From positions 9,176,001 through 9,240,000 of the forward strand of contig CM034315.1 of assembly GCA_019925795.1 (NCBI GenBank): 64,000 nt of DNA, given 5' to 3'. The notes under the pieces were generated by a model. The model saw only the letters and a program-made list of their open reading frames with translations, ran no database searches and had not been told where the DNA came from. The stretch is from Dendrobium chrysotoxum (lineage: Eukaryota > Streptophyta > Magnoliopsida > Asparagales > Orchidaceae). Shown piece after piece: positions 1-10,151 of this stretch (its first letter is position 1; each line of letters opens with the position of its first letter). The translations under genes and the position numbers were made by a program.

Positions 1-1570
1 AGTAGAAATAGTTTTTGACCGTACCCTTATGAGTCTCCGATCGGATTCCAGGCTAAAACAAAGATCGACATGCAAAAGCACAAAAAAACTATTAAAAGCA
101 TGCAATCCTAATATCGCAATCAACACATCAATCAAATCAATCAAATAATTAAATCAATTAAATAAATATTCAAAATGAAAGTCTGTAGGCAAGTGCCTTT
201 TAATTATACAACCCAGGGTCTGCAGGAAAAGTAAAGTGGCCGGGTACCACTGACAACAACCTAGATTCTACTCCTAAGACTCAAGTGACTTTGAGATTTG
301 AGATTCTTCTCATTCTTTACTTCTTCTTCTTCTTGGAACTCCTTGGATTGTCGGGTCTGGAAATGGGCTCAACAGATTTGAAATGATATTTGGAAACTAA
401 TGGAAGTGGTCCCAAGGTCTGAGGAGGTCATTTGGTCAAAATGATCTATTTGAAATCTAAAGGGCCTTCTTGGTCAACTTAGGTTGCCTTGGTCAACCAG
501 GTTGACCCAAGGTCTTATTTTGGGTTCAATAGGTTGGGTTTGACATTTGAAATTTGCTGGAAGTGATTGCATTTGATTTGGAGCTCATTTGGTTCAAATG
601 ACCATTTACACCCCATAGGGGTATTTTGGTCATTTTGACCCCTGGTCAACTGAGGGTCAATATGAGTCCAAAAAAATATAGTTTAATGCTCAATGGGTTA
701 TAATCAAGGGTCTGGAAGTGATTTGAGGGTTTGGAGAAGGCTCCAAGGTCAGGATCCACTGGGTGGCAGGTCCAGTGGCATAGATTGTAAATATTTGAAG
801 GTTTTACAGCCTTTGGATTTTAATTCAGTTTCTGAGGTTAGAGACCTCAGAATGAGCTCAAATTTGGCGGGTTGTCTCTAGAGACATGTCATATCAGTGT
901 GAAACTGACAGACTCTGAATTAGAAGTCATTTGACTGGGATTTGAGGTGTTCAAAGATTTGCTGAAAAAGACTTTCAAGACTTAGACCTTAAGCCTTAGA
1001 TTTGATCTAGATTTTTGGTTTTGAGTTGGTTCTTGAGTTTGAATGATAGGGTTTGAACTACCTAAATCATTTATAATCATTTAAGTGATTGTAGATGATT
1101 ATATAGGATTAAAGTCAGGTCAGAGGCTGTGACAGCTAAATCTGGGTTGTTTAAAGGTCAAGATTGGTCAGGGATTTGAATTGACTTGAACTCTTGATTG
1201 ATTTGAGTATTGAATAGATTGATTTAAAGTCTGGGTTGATCTGGAGTTTGAATAAATGTGAGATCTGGATAGATCTAAGATCTAGGAGAATCCTAATACC
1301 TAAATTAATCTAGGGAGATCCTAGGGTCCAGAGTAGATCCTAGGGACTGAAGTCTAGGAAAATCCTAGAGTCTAGGAAACCCTAAGGTCTGAGATCTAGA
1401 AGATTCTTAGGATCTAGAATAGATCTTAAAGTCTGGATTCTAGGAAGATCCTAGGGTCTAGATTAGCCTGGAGTTTAATTGGATTGAGTTTAAAATTAAT
1501 CTAGGATTAAGATTGATTTAAATCTGGTTTGATATTAAAGTCTAGATTGATCTTAGGGTCTGGATTGGTC
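1..1570 (-). repeat. non-coding dispersed repeat, partial copy
   Basis: No credible gene is present. The reverse complement of about 1-360 matches 23170-23530 over several hundred bases, including the shared landmark TTTTCCTGCAGACCCTG, so this is one copy of a dispersed non-coding element that also occurs near 20.4-24 kb. The remainder (360-1570) is simple-looking sequence rich in GGTCAA and GATTTGA words. It ends abruptly where Copia integrase homology starts. It could be the body of a non-coding LTR-type element, but no LTR ends were found here. Confidence 0.6.
1255..1565. repeat. degenerate short tandem repeat (GATCCTAGGGTCTA-like)
   Basis: About 300 bases consist of loosely repeated words such as GATCCTAGGGTC, GATCTAGAA and TCTAGGAAAATCCTA at roughly 15-25 base spacing. 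The repeat is too degenerate for a fixed unit. It lies inside the non-coding repeat and directly beside the truncated end of the Copia element. Confidence 0.55.
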
Positions 1571-1571
1571 C

Positions 1572-2594
1572 CACTGACCTTATACAAAAATGAGGTCAAC
1601 ACATGAGAGCAGACTTCTGATTTAGCACGCATGGGAAACAACCAAACGAAATGAGAAAAATCATCAACTAATAGTAGATAATAGCAGAATCCTTGATTTT
1701 GTAAAGTTGGGGATGGTCCTCATACATATGAGTGCACTAGTTCTAATGGGTTACAAGTATGAGTACTAGAAACGGAGAAAGGTAACTTGTGACTTTTGGA
1801 AGTCATACAGGGAAAACATGAGGAAAACGCATGCAGAATTTTGAGCTCCGGATGCTGTTTGGAAATTACAGAGAGTATGTGCTGATGAGGATGTCCAAGA
1901 CGCCGATGCCATCTTAGATCGGAGGAGAGTGATGCTTGAAGAGTTGTGGTGGAGGACGGGGTTAGAAGATTAACTGGGTAGAGGCCGTCACGGGCGGGAC
2001 CTTGGTGGATGCAGTGGTGGAATTGGTCTAGTATTTTGTAGCCAGACGCATCGAAATGGATGGAAATAGGATTGTGTTGGGTTAGTTTGTGAATAGAGAG
2101 GAGATTATGAGAGAGGTGGGGTGTATGAAGAAGATGAGATAGAAGAAGTTTACCAGATGGTAGAGGAAGAATGCTTTGACCGGTATGAGTTATCGGAGTG
2201 ATGTTGCCATTGCCGACTGTAACTTGATCGGAGCCTGCGTATTCGATTGGATACTGGAGATTTTCAAGATGTGGAGTGAGGTGAGGCGTTACGCCGGAAT
2301 CCAGTATCCATTCATTTGGTAGAGATGCAGATGCTGCCAAGGCGGTCGTTGCGGAGGTCGGTGGAGGTGTAGGTATGTAATTGGCATTAAGACGATGCCA
2401 GCATTTAAATGCAGAGTGTCCTCTCTTGTTGCAGATCTGGCATATGAGGGATGTTACAGGACTGGAAGTAGTTGGGGATCTGGGTGGATTGCTTTGAGAC
2501 GAGCGTCCTCGACCTCGTCCGCGTCCACGGTAGCTGTAGAGTGCGTAGGAAGGGTTTGTGGACAGTTGTTGTTTGGTCGCTTCGGCCAAGAGAA
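1572..2594 (-). pseudogene. Copia zinc knuckle, protease, pre-integrase and start of integrase
   Basis: This continues the Copia polyprotein in a shifted frame. In order it shows an Arg/Gly-rich stretch, a CCHC knuckle (CQICNKRGHSAFKCW), and an aspartic protease active site (EWILDSGVTPHLT, where LDSG is the catalytic motif). Next comes the GAG-pre-integrase zinc motif (WHRRLGHPHQHIL ... CFPC). After HSYV a TGA replaces the usual Trp of the integrase start HSDVWGPSP. Downstream the frame still reads YYLLLVDDFSHFVWLFPM, the first integrase aspartate region, and then similarity ends near 1572. It is therefore broken by a stop and truncated. Confidence 0.85.
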
Positions 2595-3251
2595 TTATCC
2601 CTTACTAATGAGTAGCGAATAGAGATTATCTAGATCAAGAGTTCCTGGCTGCGCTCTAATGTAGGTTTTGAATGCCTGGTACTGAGAAGGTAATCCGTTA
2701 AGCGTATAGAGAATGATATCTTCATTGTCTATATTTGCGCCAGCGGCTGCTATGTGATCAACCAATGTTTTGATCTCCGTCAGGTATTGACTCATTGTGT
2801 AGTTCTTCATTGACACATTGTGCAGCTCGTTTTTGAGCTGGATGACTCTTGATCGACAGGTTGCTTGAAGCCTTCGCTCTAGTGCGGTCCATATCTCTTC
2901 GCAGGTGCTGAGATTTTGAACATAAGGCAGGATGGATGCTGAAAGAGTTGAGCATAATGCGACAGCTAGATTTTGATCTATCAGCTGCCATTGTTTATAA
3001 GCTGGATTTACTGAGAGAGAGGAGTCTGAGTTGGTGATGTTCGGTGGAGGTATTGCATTCGTGCCGTAGAGAAAGCTGGAGTAGCCATTTGCTGAGAAGA
3101 GCTTCAGGATCTGCGACTTCCAGGCGGCGTAGGTTTCGTTGGTAAGCTGTGTGGGTACTATTACCTTGATGTTTGAGATTACAAACTTGAGGGATGAAGG
3201 TATTTGAGGATCGGAGAAGGAGTCGAGCTGTGATGTCTCGGACTGTTCCAT
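2595..3251 (-). pseudogene. Copia gag (UBN2-like), frameshifted
   Basis: This encodes the Gag protein that packages Copia RNA. The frame is open from 3311, but its first 20 codons overlap the primer binding site, so the methionine at 3251 (MEQSETSQLDSF) is the better start. Family features are visible: NETYAAWKSQILKLFSANGY near the N terminus, then EEIWTALERRL and YLTEIKTLVDHIAAAG, which are typical of plant Copia Gag. The frame stops at SLLISKG. A one-base shift there would continue into LLAEATKQQLS and the Arg/Gly-rich segment of the next entry, so a single-base indel has separated Gag from its zinc knuckle. Confidence 0.85.
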
Positions 3252-3279
3252 CCTTTCGTCACCATGAGGTGATTTCAAT

Positions 3280-3291
3280 GCTCTGATACCA
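3280..3291 (-). promoter_or_regulatory. primer binding site, initiator tRNA-Met type
   Basis: The minus strand reads TGGTATCAGAGC, the complement of the plant initiator methionine tRNA 3' end and the standard plant Copia primer binding site. It touches the LTR end. It also shows that the gag frame, which is open from 3311, must start further in. Confidence 0.9.
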
Positions 3292-3510
3292 TGATAACAG
3301 AGCAAGCACAAAGAACCAGAACGAGGAACAGTAAAATGAACCTTTGTATATCTGCGTGCTTGCGTATTACATACTGTATAATTATATAGGTGTAGTGTGG
3401 GATGAGAGCCATGTGCTCTTTACAGGTGGATGGTGTGTGATGAAAAGATTTGTTGTATTTGAACAGTGGAGATGGATAGGAGGCGTTCCACTACTACTGT
3501 CGTTCTCATT
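3292..3510 (-). repeat. 5' LTR of the Copia element (outer end approximate)
   Basis: The segment directly behind the primer binding site begins TGATAACAGAG on the plus strand, which is the complement of an LTR ending in CA. It runs to about 3507-3510, where homology to the inverted chromovirus relic begins. Its length of about 215 bases suits a short Copia LTR. The outer end and the target duplication could not be fixed because the partner LTR is absent. Confidence 0.5.
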
Positions 3511-3522
3511 AGTGTCATTCAA

Positions 3523-4340
3523 TGTTAGCTTAATAATAATATTATTATTATCATTACAAATCAACTCCTTGAGAAAAGTATAATCCTTGCAACTGCCTCC
3601 AAAGTAAATAATACAATAATGCAAGCTCTCAACAAATCTTTTAAATTGTGAATAACAAGCTCTAACTCGTAATCTATTTGAGGATGAAATGCAATATTGA
3701 AATCTAACGTCATTACATTCAAAGCTTATTTCAATTTCTTTCATAGCATAAAGGCAAATCTTCCATCTCAATTAGCTATGATGATGATTGGTATATCATG
3801 TTGTCAAATAATATTATCATCTTAAAAACTTTAACAGTTTTTCCACTACACAATTAAGTTTGATTAGTTGAAAGTGAGCAAACCTTATGAATCTATCAAT
3901 CACAATCCAAATTATGTCATGACCTTATTTAGATATAAGCAAACCAACTATGAAATTCATTGTAATCTCTTATAAGTTTTATTTTGAATAGACCACGATA
4001 TCTCTAATGTTTAGATTTGCCCATACAACAATTCAAAGCACTTAGCTATAAAAGATCCAATAATTTTCTTCATTACAAACTACCATAAAATCTCACTGAG
4101 ATATTAATACATTTTAGTACTTCTAGATGAACATAATACGAAGCATTATGTGCATGTCAAAGTATCTCCTATTAGATCTAGCACATAAATAAATATCTAA
4201 AAATCATTTGTTTATATAGCAATCAAATCACTTGATATCATAAGATTATATTAACTAAACATATGTAAATATATACTCAAAATAAATAATCATTTAAGGG
4301 TATTAATAATCATTCCTTCGCTGCATAACAAATATTTTCA
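3523..4340 (-). pseudogene. decayed chromovirus-type Gypsy integrase
   Basis: Minus-strand translation in shifting frames gives GHDIIWIVIDRFIRFAHF at about 3885-3940 and AFHPQIDYELELVIHNLKDL at about 3640-3700. These match the integrase core of plant chromoviruses, usually GHDAIWVIVDRLTKSAHF and AFHPQTDGQSERTIQTLEDM. Stops and frameshifts are frequent. The same sequence recurs inverted at 15220-15775, so the two copies flank the B3 gene region. Confidence 0.7.
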
Positions 4341-5110
4341 ATGAATAAGATATCTATAAATTAGAGTTACTAACAGCTTATTCATTAACCATCAAAACAA
4401 TCAACATTTTCTAACGCATATGTTGATAACTTATCGATAAACTTTTCATTTAACAAAATTTCTTAGAAAATTTCATTGTCATTATATTTGTAGATAATAA
4501 TTGTATCAAGAACTTTACTGATTTATCAATGGAAAACTCTATTGATATGGAGTCATTTTCTTGTGGTACATGAGGTAATGGATAAACACAAATAATATTA
4601 TCATGTGTACTTTTTAACAACCTTCCCCTCATATAAAAGCTCTTCACATTAATCATCACTCATTCTCACATATAAGCTTTTCAAAATGATCAAATATCAT
4701 TCACTAATAGCCCACTTAAGCATTTGATGTTGCTAAGATCGTTATTTTAACTCTTAAAGTTTGCTCAATCATGCTAGAAGGTAATCAAGATTCATAAGAG
4801 CCATAAATCATATAAAACACTTAGTCCCAGATGAAATACCAACCCTAATACCGATTGTTTATGAAATGTGAATCAAGAGGGGGAAGGGGGAAGTATAATT
4901 AAGCTATGTTTGGCTCCTAATAACAACACCATCGACCATCGACATATACCGTAAACTATTGATTCATAAGAACAATCAACTTTAACTCATATATAATAGT
5001 TTGAAATTACTAAACAACAATTTAGGATCATGTGTTGTTTTAAATAAATTGAACATGACTTAATTAGTTATTATTATATAATGGATAATGCAGTTGCGAG
5101 ATTAAATTAC

Positions 5111-5324
5111 GGGTTTGTTCGGCCATACTTTTTTGTTACTTTGTTTTTCAGATAATAATCATAAATTTGTTTGACTGTTACTTTCTTGTTGCGTTCTTAT
5201 TATTTTTTATGAAATTTTTGAGGCGTCAAACTATTTTTTGCAACTAGAGTAGCTAAGTTATTTTCTCCAAGGTAATTTCATAATCAGCTTTATTGAATAA
5301 TGTAATTGTCCCAACATACCCTAA
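5111..5324. mobile_element. MITE-like element B, copy 1
   Basis: A roughly 215-base AT-rich segment begins GGGTTTGTTCGG and ends with a complementary CCAACATACCCTAA, giving imperfect terminal inverted repeats. Related copies occupy the matching positions at 40053-40275 and 44115-44329. There is no coding capacity. The family is unassigned. Confidence 0.5.
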
Positions 5325-5489
5325 GTCTTAAACTATAAATAATCTCTAATTATCTAATAAAAGATATTAATCAACTACTATACAGCTCATTACCTATTTT
5401 CGTCTCTCTAATATGTACATAAATTGTAAATTTTGATAAATCACATGCAATTGTATCAAAGGATATATATATTAGATATATATAAAACT

Positions 5490-5703
5490 TAGGGTTTGTT
5501 TGGGACGACTTTAGTATTTTATAAATTGATAGTTAATTTATGACAAAAAAAATAACTTTGCTACTCTGATTGTAAAAAATAATTTTCTGTCATAAAAATT
5601 TCTGAAAAGTATTGATAAAGCAGAACGAAAGTAATATCCAAACGAAGTTATAATTGATATTTAAAAAGTAAAGCAAAGAAAAAAAAGTCCAAAACAAACT
5701 TTG
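5490..5703. mobile_element. MITE-like element A, copy 1
   Basis: A roughly 214-base AT-rich segment begins TAGGGTTTGTTTGGGACGA and ends TCCAAAACAAACTTT, an imperfect terminal inverted repeat. Related copies lie at 32911-33119 and 43667-43878. There is no coding capacity. The superfamily is not resolved because target duplications are unclear. Confidence 0.5.
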
Positions 5704-6097
5704 AATCATTTAGTCGACAAATGACACCATTAAATTACAATTTTGGCAAGAGCTCATATGCTCCTAATGACATTAAATTTTTGAGATATGAATCAATAGG
5801 ATATAATTGATAAGGCATAAAGCCTTCTACCAGCTAAGGTGGAATCAAATTTATCCGCTTAGACAAACATTCACCTCAGGTTTATAGGCCTATAAGTAAT
5901 CATATTGGTTATCCTAAATTGACATTGAAAACATATCAAGGTAGTCTGACCAACTTTTTATGCCTTTAAATTTGCTTTAAGATGAACGTAATATAAATTA
6001 GGTCAGAATATCTTAAAATTCACCTTAATCATTTTTTTTATTAAAATAGTTCGACATAAAATATTCTATTCATATTAGTAAAATATGTCAAAATAGT

Positions 6098-7156
6098 TGT
6101 TGCGGACTCAAATATACGCGGCGATAGAATTTAAATTTCCGTCTCAGCGTTGTACGTATATCCAGCACACAAACATAATCGAAATAGTAACACCAGGATT
6201 TTTACGTGGAAAACCCTGGAAAGGGAAAAAACCACGGGGCCGTGCCCAGTTGAAAGAGTTCCACTAGTGTTGTTTGAAATACAAGGCTGATTCGTCCTTT
6301 AAATTCAGGACGATCAGATTACAACGAGTATCCGTTACAAGGACAAGTAGAGTTCCGATGTCACTCGGGGTGTCGAGCAGAATTCCGGCGTCACTTGGAG
6401 AGAAGTCCGGCGTCACTCGGGCGTCGGGTAGAATTCCGGCGTCACTTGGAGAGAAGTCCGGCGTCACTCGGGCGTCGGGTAGAATTCCGGCGTCGGGCAG
6501 AATTCCGATGCTGCTCCTGTGTTGGGCAGAGCTTTGTCGTCCCTCGGGCCCCTGGTGGTGCTTCGGTGGTGATCCGGCGGTGTTCCGGCAGTGGTCGAGG
6601 AGGAGCTATTCCCTCCTAGGCTTCTCTTCTCTTCTTCTTCTTTTCTTCTCTTCTTGGCTTGGGTCCCCTCTTAAGAGAAATGAGGGGCTATTTATAGTTT
6701 TTCTGGAGTGGCATAGCCCGTAAATAGATGAGGGATCATGGGCAAATAAGGAGTGATCCGGATGAACGGCCGATATTGAATCCCTTGATCGTGAACCGTT
6801 TATCAAGCATTGGAAGGTCTTAATGATATCAGAATTCTGCGATCTTGGGCTCGTTGGATTTGTCTCGTCGAGACGCTCGATTCGATTATAAGCTCGTCAA
6901 AATCGGAGACCGTTTGATAACTCAAATTGCTGTTCGATGCTTCCAACAGTGCTTCGGATACTTGATTTGGACTCATTTGGGCTCGGATTGAGTCGAATTT
7001 GGTGTCGTTGGGTTCGCATTTCCGAGACGCTCAGTTCGACTATAAGCTTGCTGAAATCGGAGTTTAAACGGTCTCTGAATTAATTTTTGAAGTTTCCAAC
7101 TTGAGTTTTTCCTCGAGATTCGTGCCCGATCAAGATAATTTTTCGATGACGTATCA
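6098..7156 (-). repeat. 3' LTR of the gag-only retrotransposon
   Basis: The plus strand starts TGTTGCGGACTC and ends GACGTATCA. It differs from the 5' LTR by three substitutions that I counted and two small indels. It contains a TATA box (complement TATAAATAG at 6688-6696) and the GTC-rich minisatellite at about 6380-6520. Confidence 0.95.
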
Positions 7157-7172
7157 GTTGCCCCCCTATTTT
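7157..7172 (-). promoter_or_regulatory. polypurine tract
   Basis: The minus strand reads AAAATAGGGGGGCAAC immediately before the 3' LTR, which is the expected plus-strand priming site. Confidence 0.8.
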
Positions 7173-7369
7173 CGGACGTCGAAGCTCCAGGAGTCCGAAA
7201 ATACTTGTTCTGACATTTTACATTTGCCGAATTGCGAAAAATTGCGTTCCAAAAGATATTATTTTGCTCAAACTTGATTGTAGAGGCCTCATTGAGCTCC
7301 GAAAGTGTCAAAATTGAATCCGGAACGTCGAAAAACGTGTCCGGGGACCTCAAAAACGTCGAATTTGGA

Positions 7370-7502
7370 CCGTCCGGGCCCAAAATCGGAGCCCGGTAAC
7401 GCGTAGGCGGCCGAACCGGCCGGCCGCCAGCAGCTGCCGGCGGCGGCGCCCGCGCGGGCGCGCGGGCAAGGGGCGCGCCCCTTGGCGCGCTCCAGCAGTT
7501 AG

Positions 7503-7539
<37 letters not shown>

Positions 7540-7640
7540 GGGGCCCGCATGGATTATAAAAAATCCCAAAAATCCGAAAAAATCCGAAAAAATTCCAAAA
7601 AATTCCGAAAAAATTCCGAAAAATTCAGAAAAATTCAAAC
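7370..7640. other. GC-rich block, T-tract and A-rich AAAATTCCG repeat
   Basis: A very GC-rich stretch (7380-7495, with nested GGCGC and GCGCG words) is followed by about 29 consecutive T (7505-7534). About 80 bases of repeated AAAAATTCCGAA words follow. In minus-strand orientation this lies just upstream of the polypurine tract and 3' LTR. Related but less extreme sequence precedes the LTR at 55313. No gene is supported. Confidence 0.7.
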
Positions 7641-7794
7641 TTTCTTCTAGAAGCCTCCTCCCTCCAATTTTCAAACATTTTCCCCCTCTTTTTTTAATTT
7701 TTCCCTCTCTTTCTCTCCCTTTTTCATCCTATAAATACCCCCCTTGGGGTAGGGGATAAAATGCTCCTCTCTTTCTCCTCTCCTGGCCTTCTAG

Positions 7795-8110
7795 CTTTTG
7801 GCATTCTGAGGCTTTCCGCCGTTTTTAAGTAGATGATTTCCCTACTTGACTCGGCGCCCCTCATTTTGCGCAGAAGTTAGCGGCTTTCCTCTCTTCTCCC
7901 CTCTAGCTTCTGGCATTTTGAGGCCTTCCGCTGTTTTTAAGTAGGTGACTTTCCCTACTTGATTCGGCGCCCCTCCTTTTGCACAGAAGTTAGCGGTTTT
8001 CCCTCTTTTTTCTCTCATTCTGACTTTCTGACAGTTGAGGCATTCCATTGTTATTCAGTAGGTGATTTTCCCTACTTGAGACAACGCCCCTCCTCTTGTA
8101 CAGGAGTTAG
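7795..8110. repeat. tandem repeat of about 112-118 bp, three units
   Basis: Three units each contain a GGCATT-like start, TTTTTAAGTAG, a CCCTACTTGA word and GGCGCCCCTC, beginning near 7801, 7913 and 8030. The third is more diverged. The array lies in the non-coding internal region and no function is apparent. Confidence 0.8.
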
Positions 8111-8149
8111 AAATTTCTTTTCTTTTTCATTCCTTCGTGTGGAGGTGAG

Positions 8150-8730
8150 ATGTTAGTCGGAGGGAGTCTGACGGCGGTCAGCGGCCGGGCGGTGGTCCGA
8201 CGAAGGTCGGGCTAAAGTTCGATGGCGGTCCGCGACCGGGCGGTGGTCTGACGAAGGTCGGGATGAAGTCCGACGGCGATCAGCGGCCGGGTGGAAGTTC
8301 AGCGGCGGGAAGAAGTACGGCGTCGGGTAGAACTCTGAAGAAAATCTGTCGGCCAGAAGAAGTCCCACGACGGGTAGAAATTTGGTGTTGGGTAGAAGCC
8401 CGACAAACATCTGACGACAGGCAGAAGTCCGACGTCACGTAAAAGTACAGCGTCGGGTAGATATCCGACGGGGGTCCGACGACTGGCAGAAGTCCTCCAA
8501 CGGGAGGAAGCTCAGCATCGAATAGAATTTCGATGTTAGTTTGTTGATGATGGACGATCGGGTGGAAGTCCGTTGGCAGTCAACGACCAAGTTGGGAGCA
8601 GAAGGAGAGAGTTCAACGGTGTTGCTATCAGCAGTTGAACGAGAAGCCGATGATGACTGATATGAAGTAAAGGACCGTTGGCAGATATCCGACGAAGGGT
8701 CGATGATGGCGGGTGTCCAGTGGCATTGTG
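8150..8730. repeat. degenerate GAAGTCCGACG minisatellite
   Basis: Many imperfect repeats of words such as GAAGTCCGACG, GGGTAGAAGTC and CGGCGGTCAGCGGCCGGGCGG occur. The motif resembles the minisatellite found inside the LTRs of this family (for example 6380-6520), although here it is in the internal region. Open frames through it have repetitive composition and are not credible genes. Confidence 0.75.
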
Positions 8731-9199
8731 TTAAGGCAATATTCATCCATACTGAAGTGTGCCAACATCAGATATTACTGGATCAAGGGGCCGAAGTAGT
8801 GTTATATGCTAACATTTTAGCAATACACTAACACTGAGTGGAGATCTGATGATGATCCAGTTATGTCCTTTCTTTGAAGGAGCAGTTGTAGGAGATGCTT
8901 GCGTGCAGTAAGGGAGAAGTCACTTAAATCCACCAAGGATATTTGACTGTGTTAAAGTTGCTTATTGCTTGATGATACTAGTTTGTACAGATGATGCCAA
9001 TGTACTTTTCAATTTCAACTTCTAGTGAGAATAAATGTACACCTGAATCTGGATTTATGTAATTCCAATGATATTATATATGAAATGAGGATTTGTCCCC
9101 TAGAGGGACCTAAATTGTTTTTGCATCTGTAAGACATGCATTGTGCTTTTGATGTATTATTAGTCTGAACGAATGTGAGAGACATCCTTTTTGACATAT

Positions 9200-9790
9200 T
9201 TGAGACTGTAGGTCAAAGCCCTTGCTTGATGACGTTAACATGTATGAAAAAGGTCGAGAGAATCCACCAAGGATGTGAGACCTTTCCGAGGTTGTATGTC
9301 AGAGCCTTTGCTCGACGACGTTAACTTGTATGGAGGAGGTCGAGAGAATCCACCAAGGATGTGAGACCTATCCGAGGTTGTATGTCGGAGCCTTTGCTCG
9401 ACGACGTTAACCTGTATGGAGGAGGTCGAGAGAATCCACCAAGGATGTGAGACCTATTCGAGGTTGTATGTCGGAGCCTTTGCTCGACGACGTTAACCTG
9501 TATGGAAGAGGTCGGGAGAATCCACCAAGGATGTGAGACCTATCCGAGGTTGTATGTCTGAGCCTTTGCTCGACGACGTTAACCTGTATGGAAGAGGTCG
9601 GGAGAATCCACCAAGGATGTGAGACCTATCCGAGGTTGTATGTCGGAGCCTTTGCTCGACGACGTTAACCTGTATGGAAGAGGTCGGGAGAATCCACCAA
9701 GGATGTGAGACATATCCGAGGTTGTATGTCGGAGCCTTTGCTCGACGACGTTAACCTGTATGGAAGAGGTCGGGAGAATCCACCAAGGAT
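9200..9790. repeat. 86-bp tandem array inside the retrotransposon
   Basis: Seven successive units share the word CTTTGCTCGACGACGTTAAC (the first is slightly degenerate). Units 2-7 start that word region at 9305, 9391, 9477, 9563, 9649 and 9735, so the period is exactly 86 bases. Single-copy relatives occur near 25060-25150 and near 50550-50640, so the array is an expansion within this element. It is not a CRISPR array: the units are contiguous and have no spacers. Confidence 0.95.
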
Positions 9791-10151
9791 TGATCATCCA
9801 GTGATTGAGACACAATAAAGATTACGTATTTCTCGAATCAAGGATAAAGAGACTATATTTGTCAGTAGTTTTTCACTGTCATTTGTATTCTTTTTAAAGA
9901 AAGTGACAATATCAAAACTGGACGAACAACACAGTATATTACTGTAAGACAATACAATAATTCTCTTGAACAACAAAAGAGATACATATAGAGACAACCA
10001 CATCATTTGACTTAGTAGAAATACTAAGGACATTAGAATGACATCCTACTGATCATAGAAGAGATACATGGTGACACATGACAAGTAGTATTACTAACAC
10101 AAAGGTTCAAGTTGCAGCATTACTCAATCTCACCAACCATTTGAATATTAT

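Larger units (their letters stand above)
1572..3510 (-). mobile_element. truncated Ty1/Copia retrotransposon
   Basis: On the minus strand the order is LTR, primer binding site, gag, zinc knuckle, protease, GAG-pre-integrase, then the first residues of the integrase core. This is the Copia gene order. Everything downstream (most of integrase, RT, RNase H and the 3' LTR) is missing beyond about 1572. The element carries a frameshift at the end of gag and a stop at the start of integrase, so it cannot move by itself. Confidence 0.85.
4341..6097 (-). repeat. distal upstream flank of B3 block, copy 1 (inverted)
   Basis: There is no gene here. In reverse complement this stretch matches the upstream flanks of B3 copy 2 (39540-40714 plus 42626-42960) and the extra copy at 43410-45275. 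Landmarks include the words around 4445-4660, whose complement reads CATGATAATATTAT and AAATGAAAAGTTTATCGATAAG. It was joined to 12822 before the LTR retrotransposon at 6098-12816 was inserted. Between 5704 and 5900 lies copy-specific sequence that I could not match elsewhere. Confidence 0.7.

Noticed and set aside
3382..3771. 129-codon minus-strand frame sharing sequence with 15544-15768
   Set aside because: A different frame of the same DNA matches chromovirus integrase, so this frame is incidental despite being present in both inverted arms.
6274..6723. 149-codon open frame in the LTR (and a related one at 11918-12334)
   Set aside because: It lies in the LTR minisatellite, has repetitive translation (SLGEKSGVTRASGRIP), and runs opposite to the element's transcription.
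6973..7674. 233-codon minus-strand frame
   Set aside because: It spans the end of the LTR, the GC-rich block and the T run; the translation contains a poly-Lys and low-complexity FGIFSEFF repeats. No domain is recognisable.
9200..9790. Possible CRISPR-like array
   Set aside because: Units are contiguous with no unique spacers, and the context is a plant retrotransposon.
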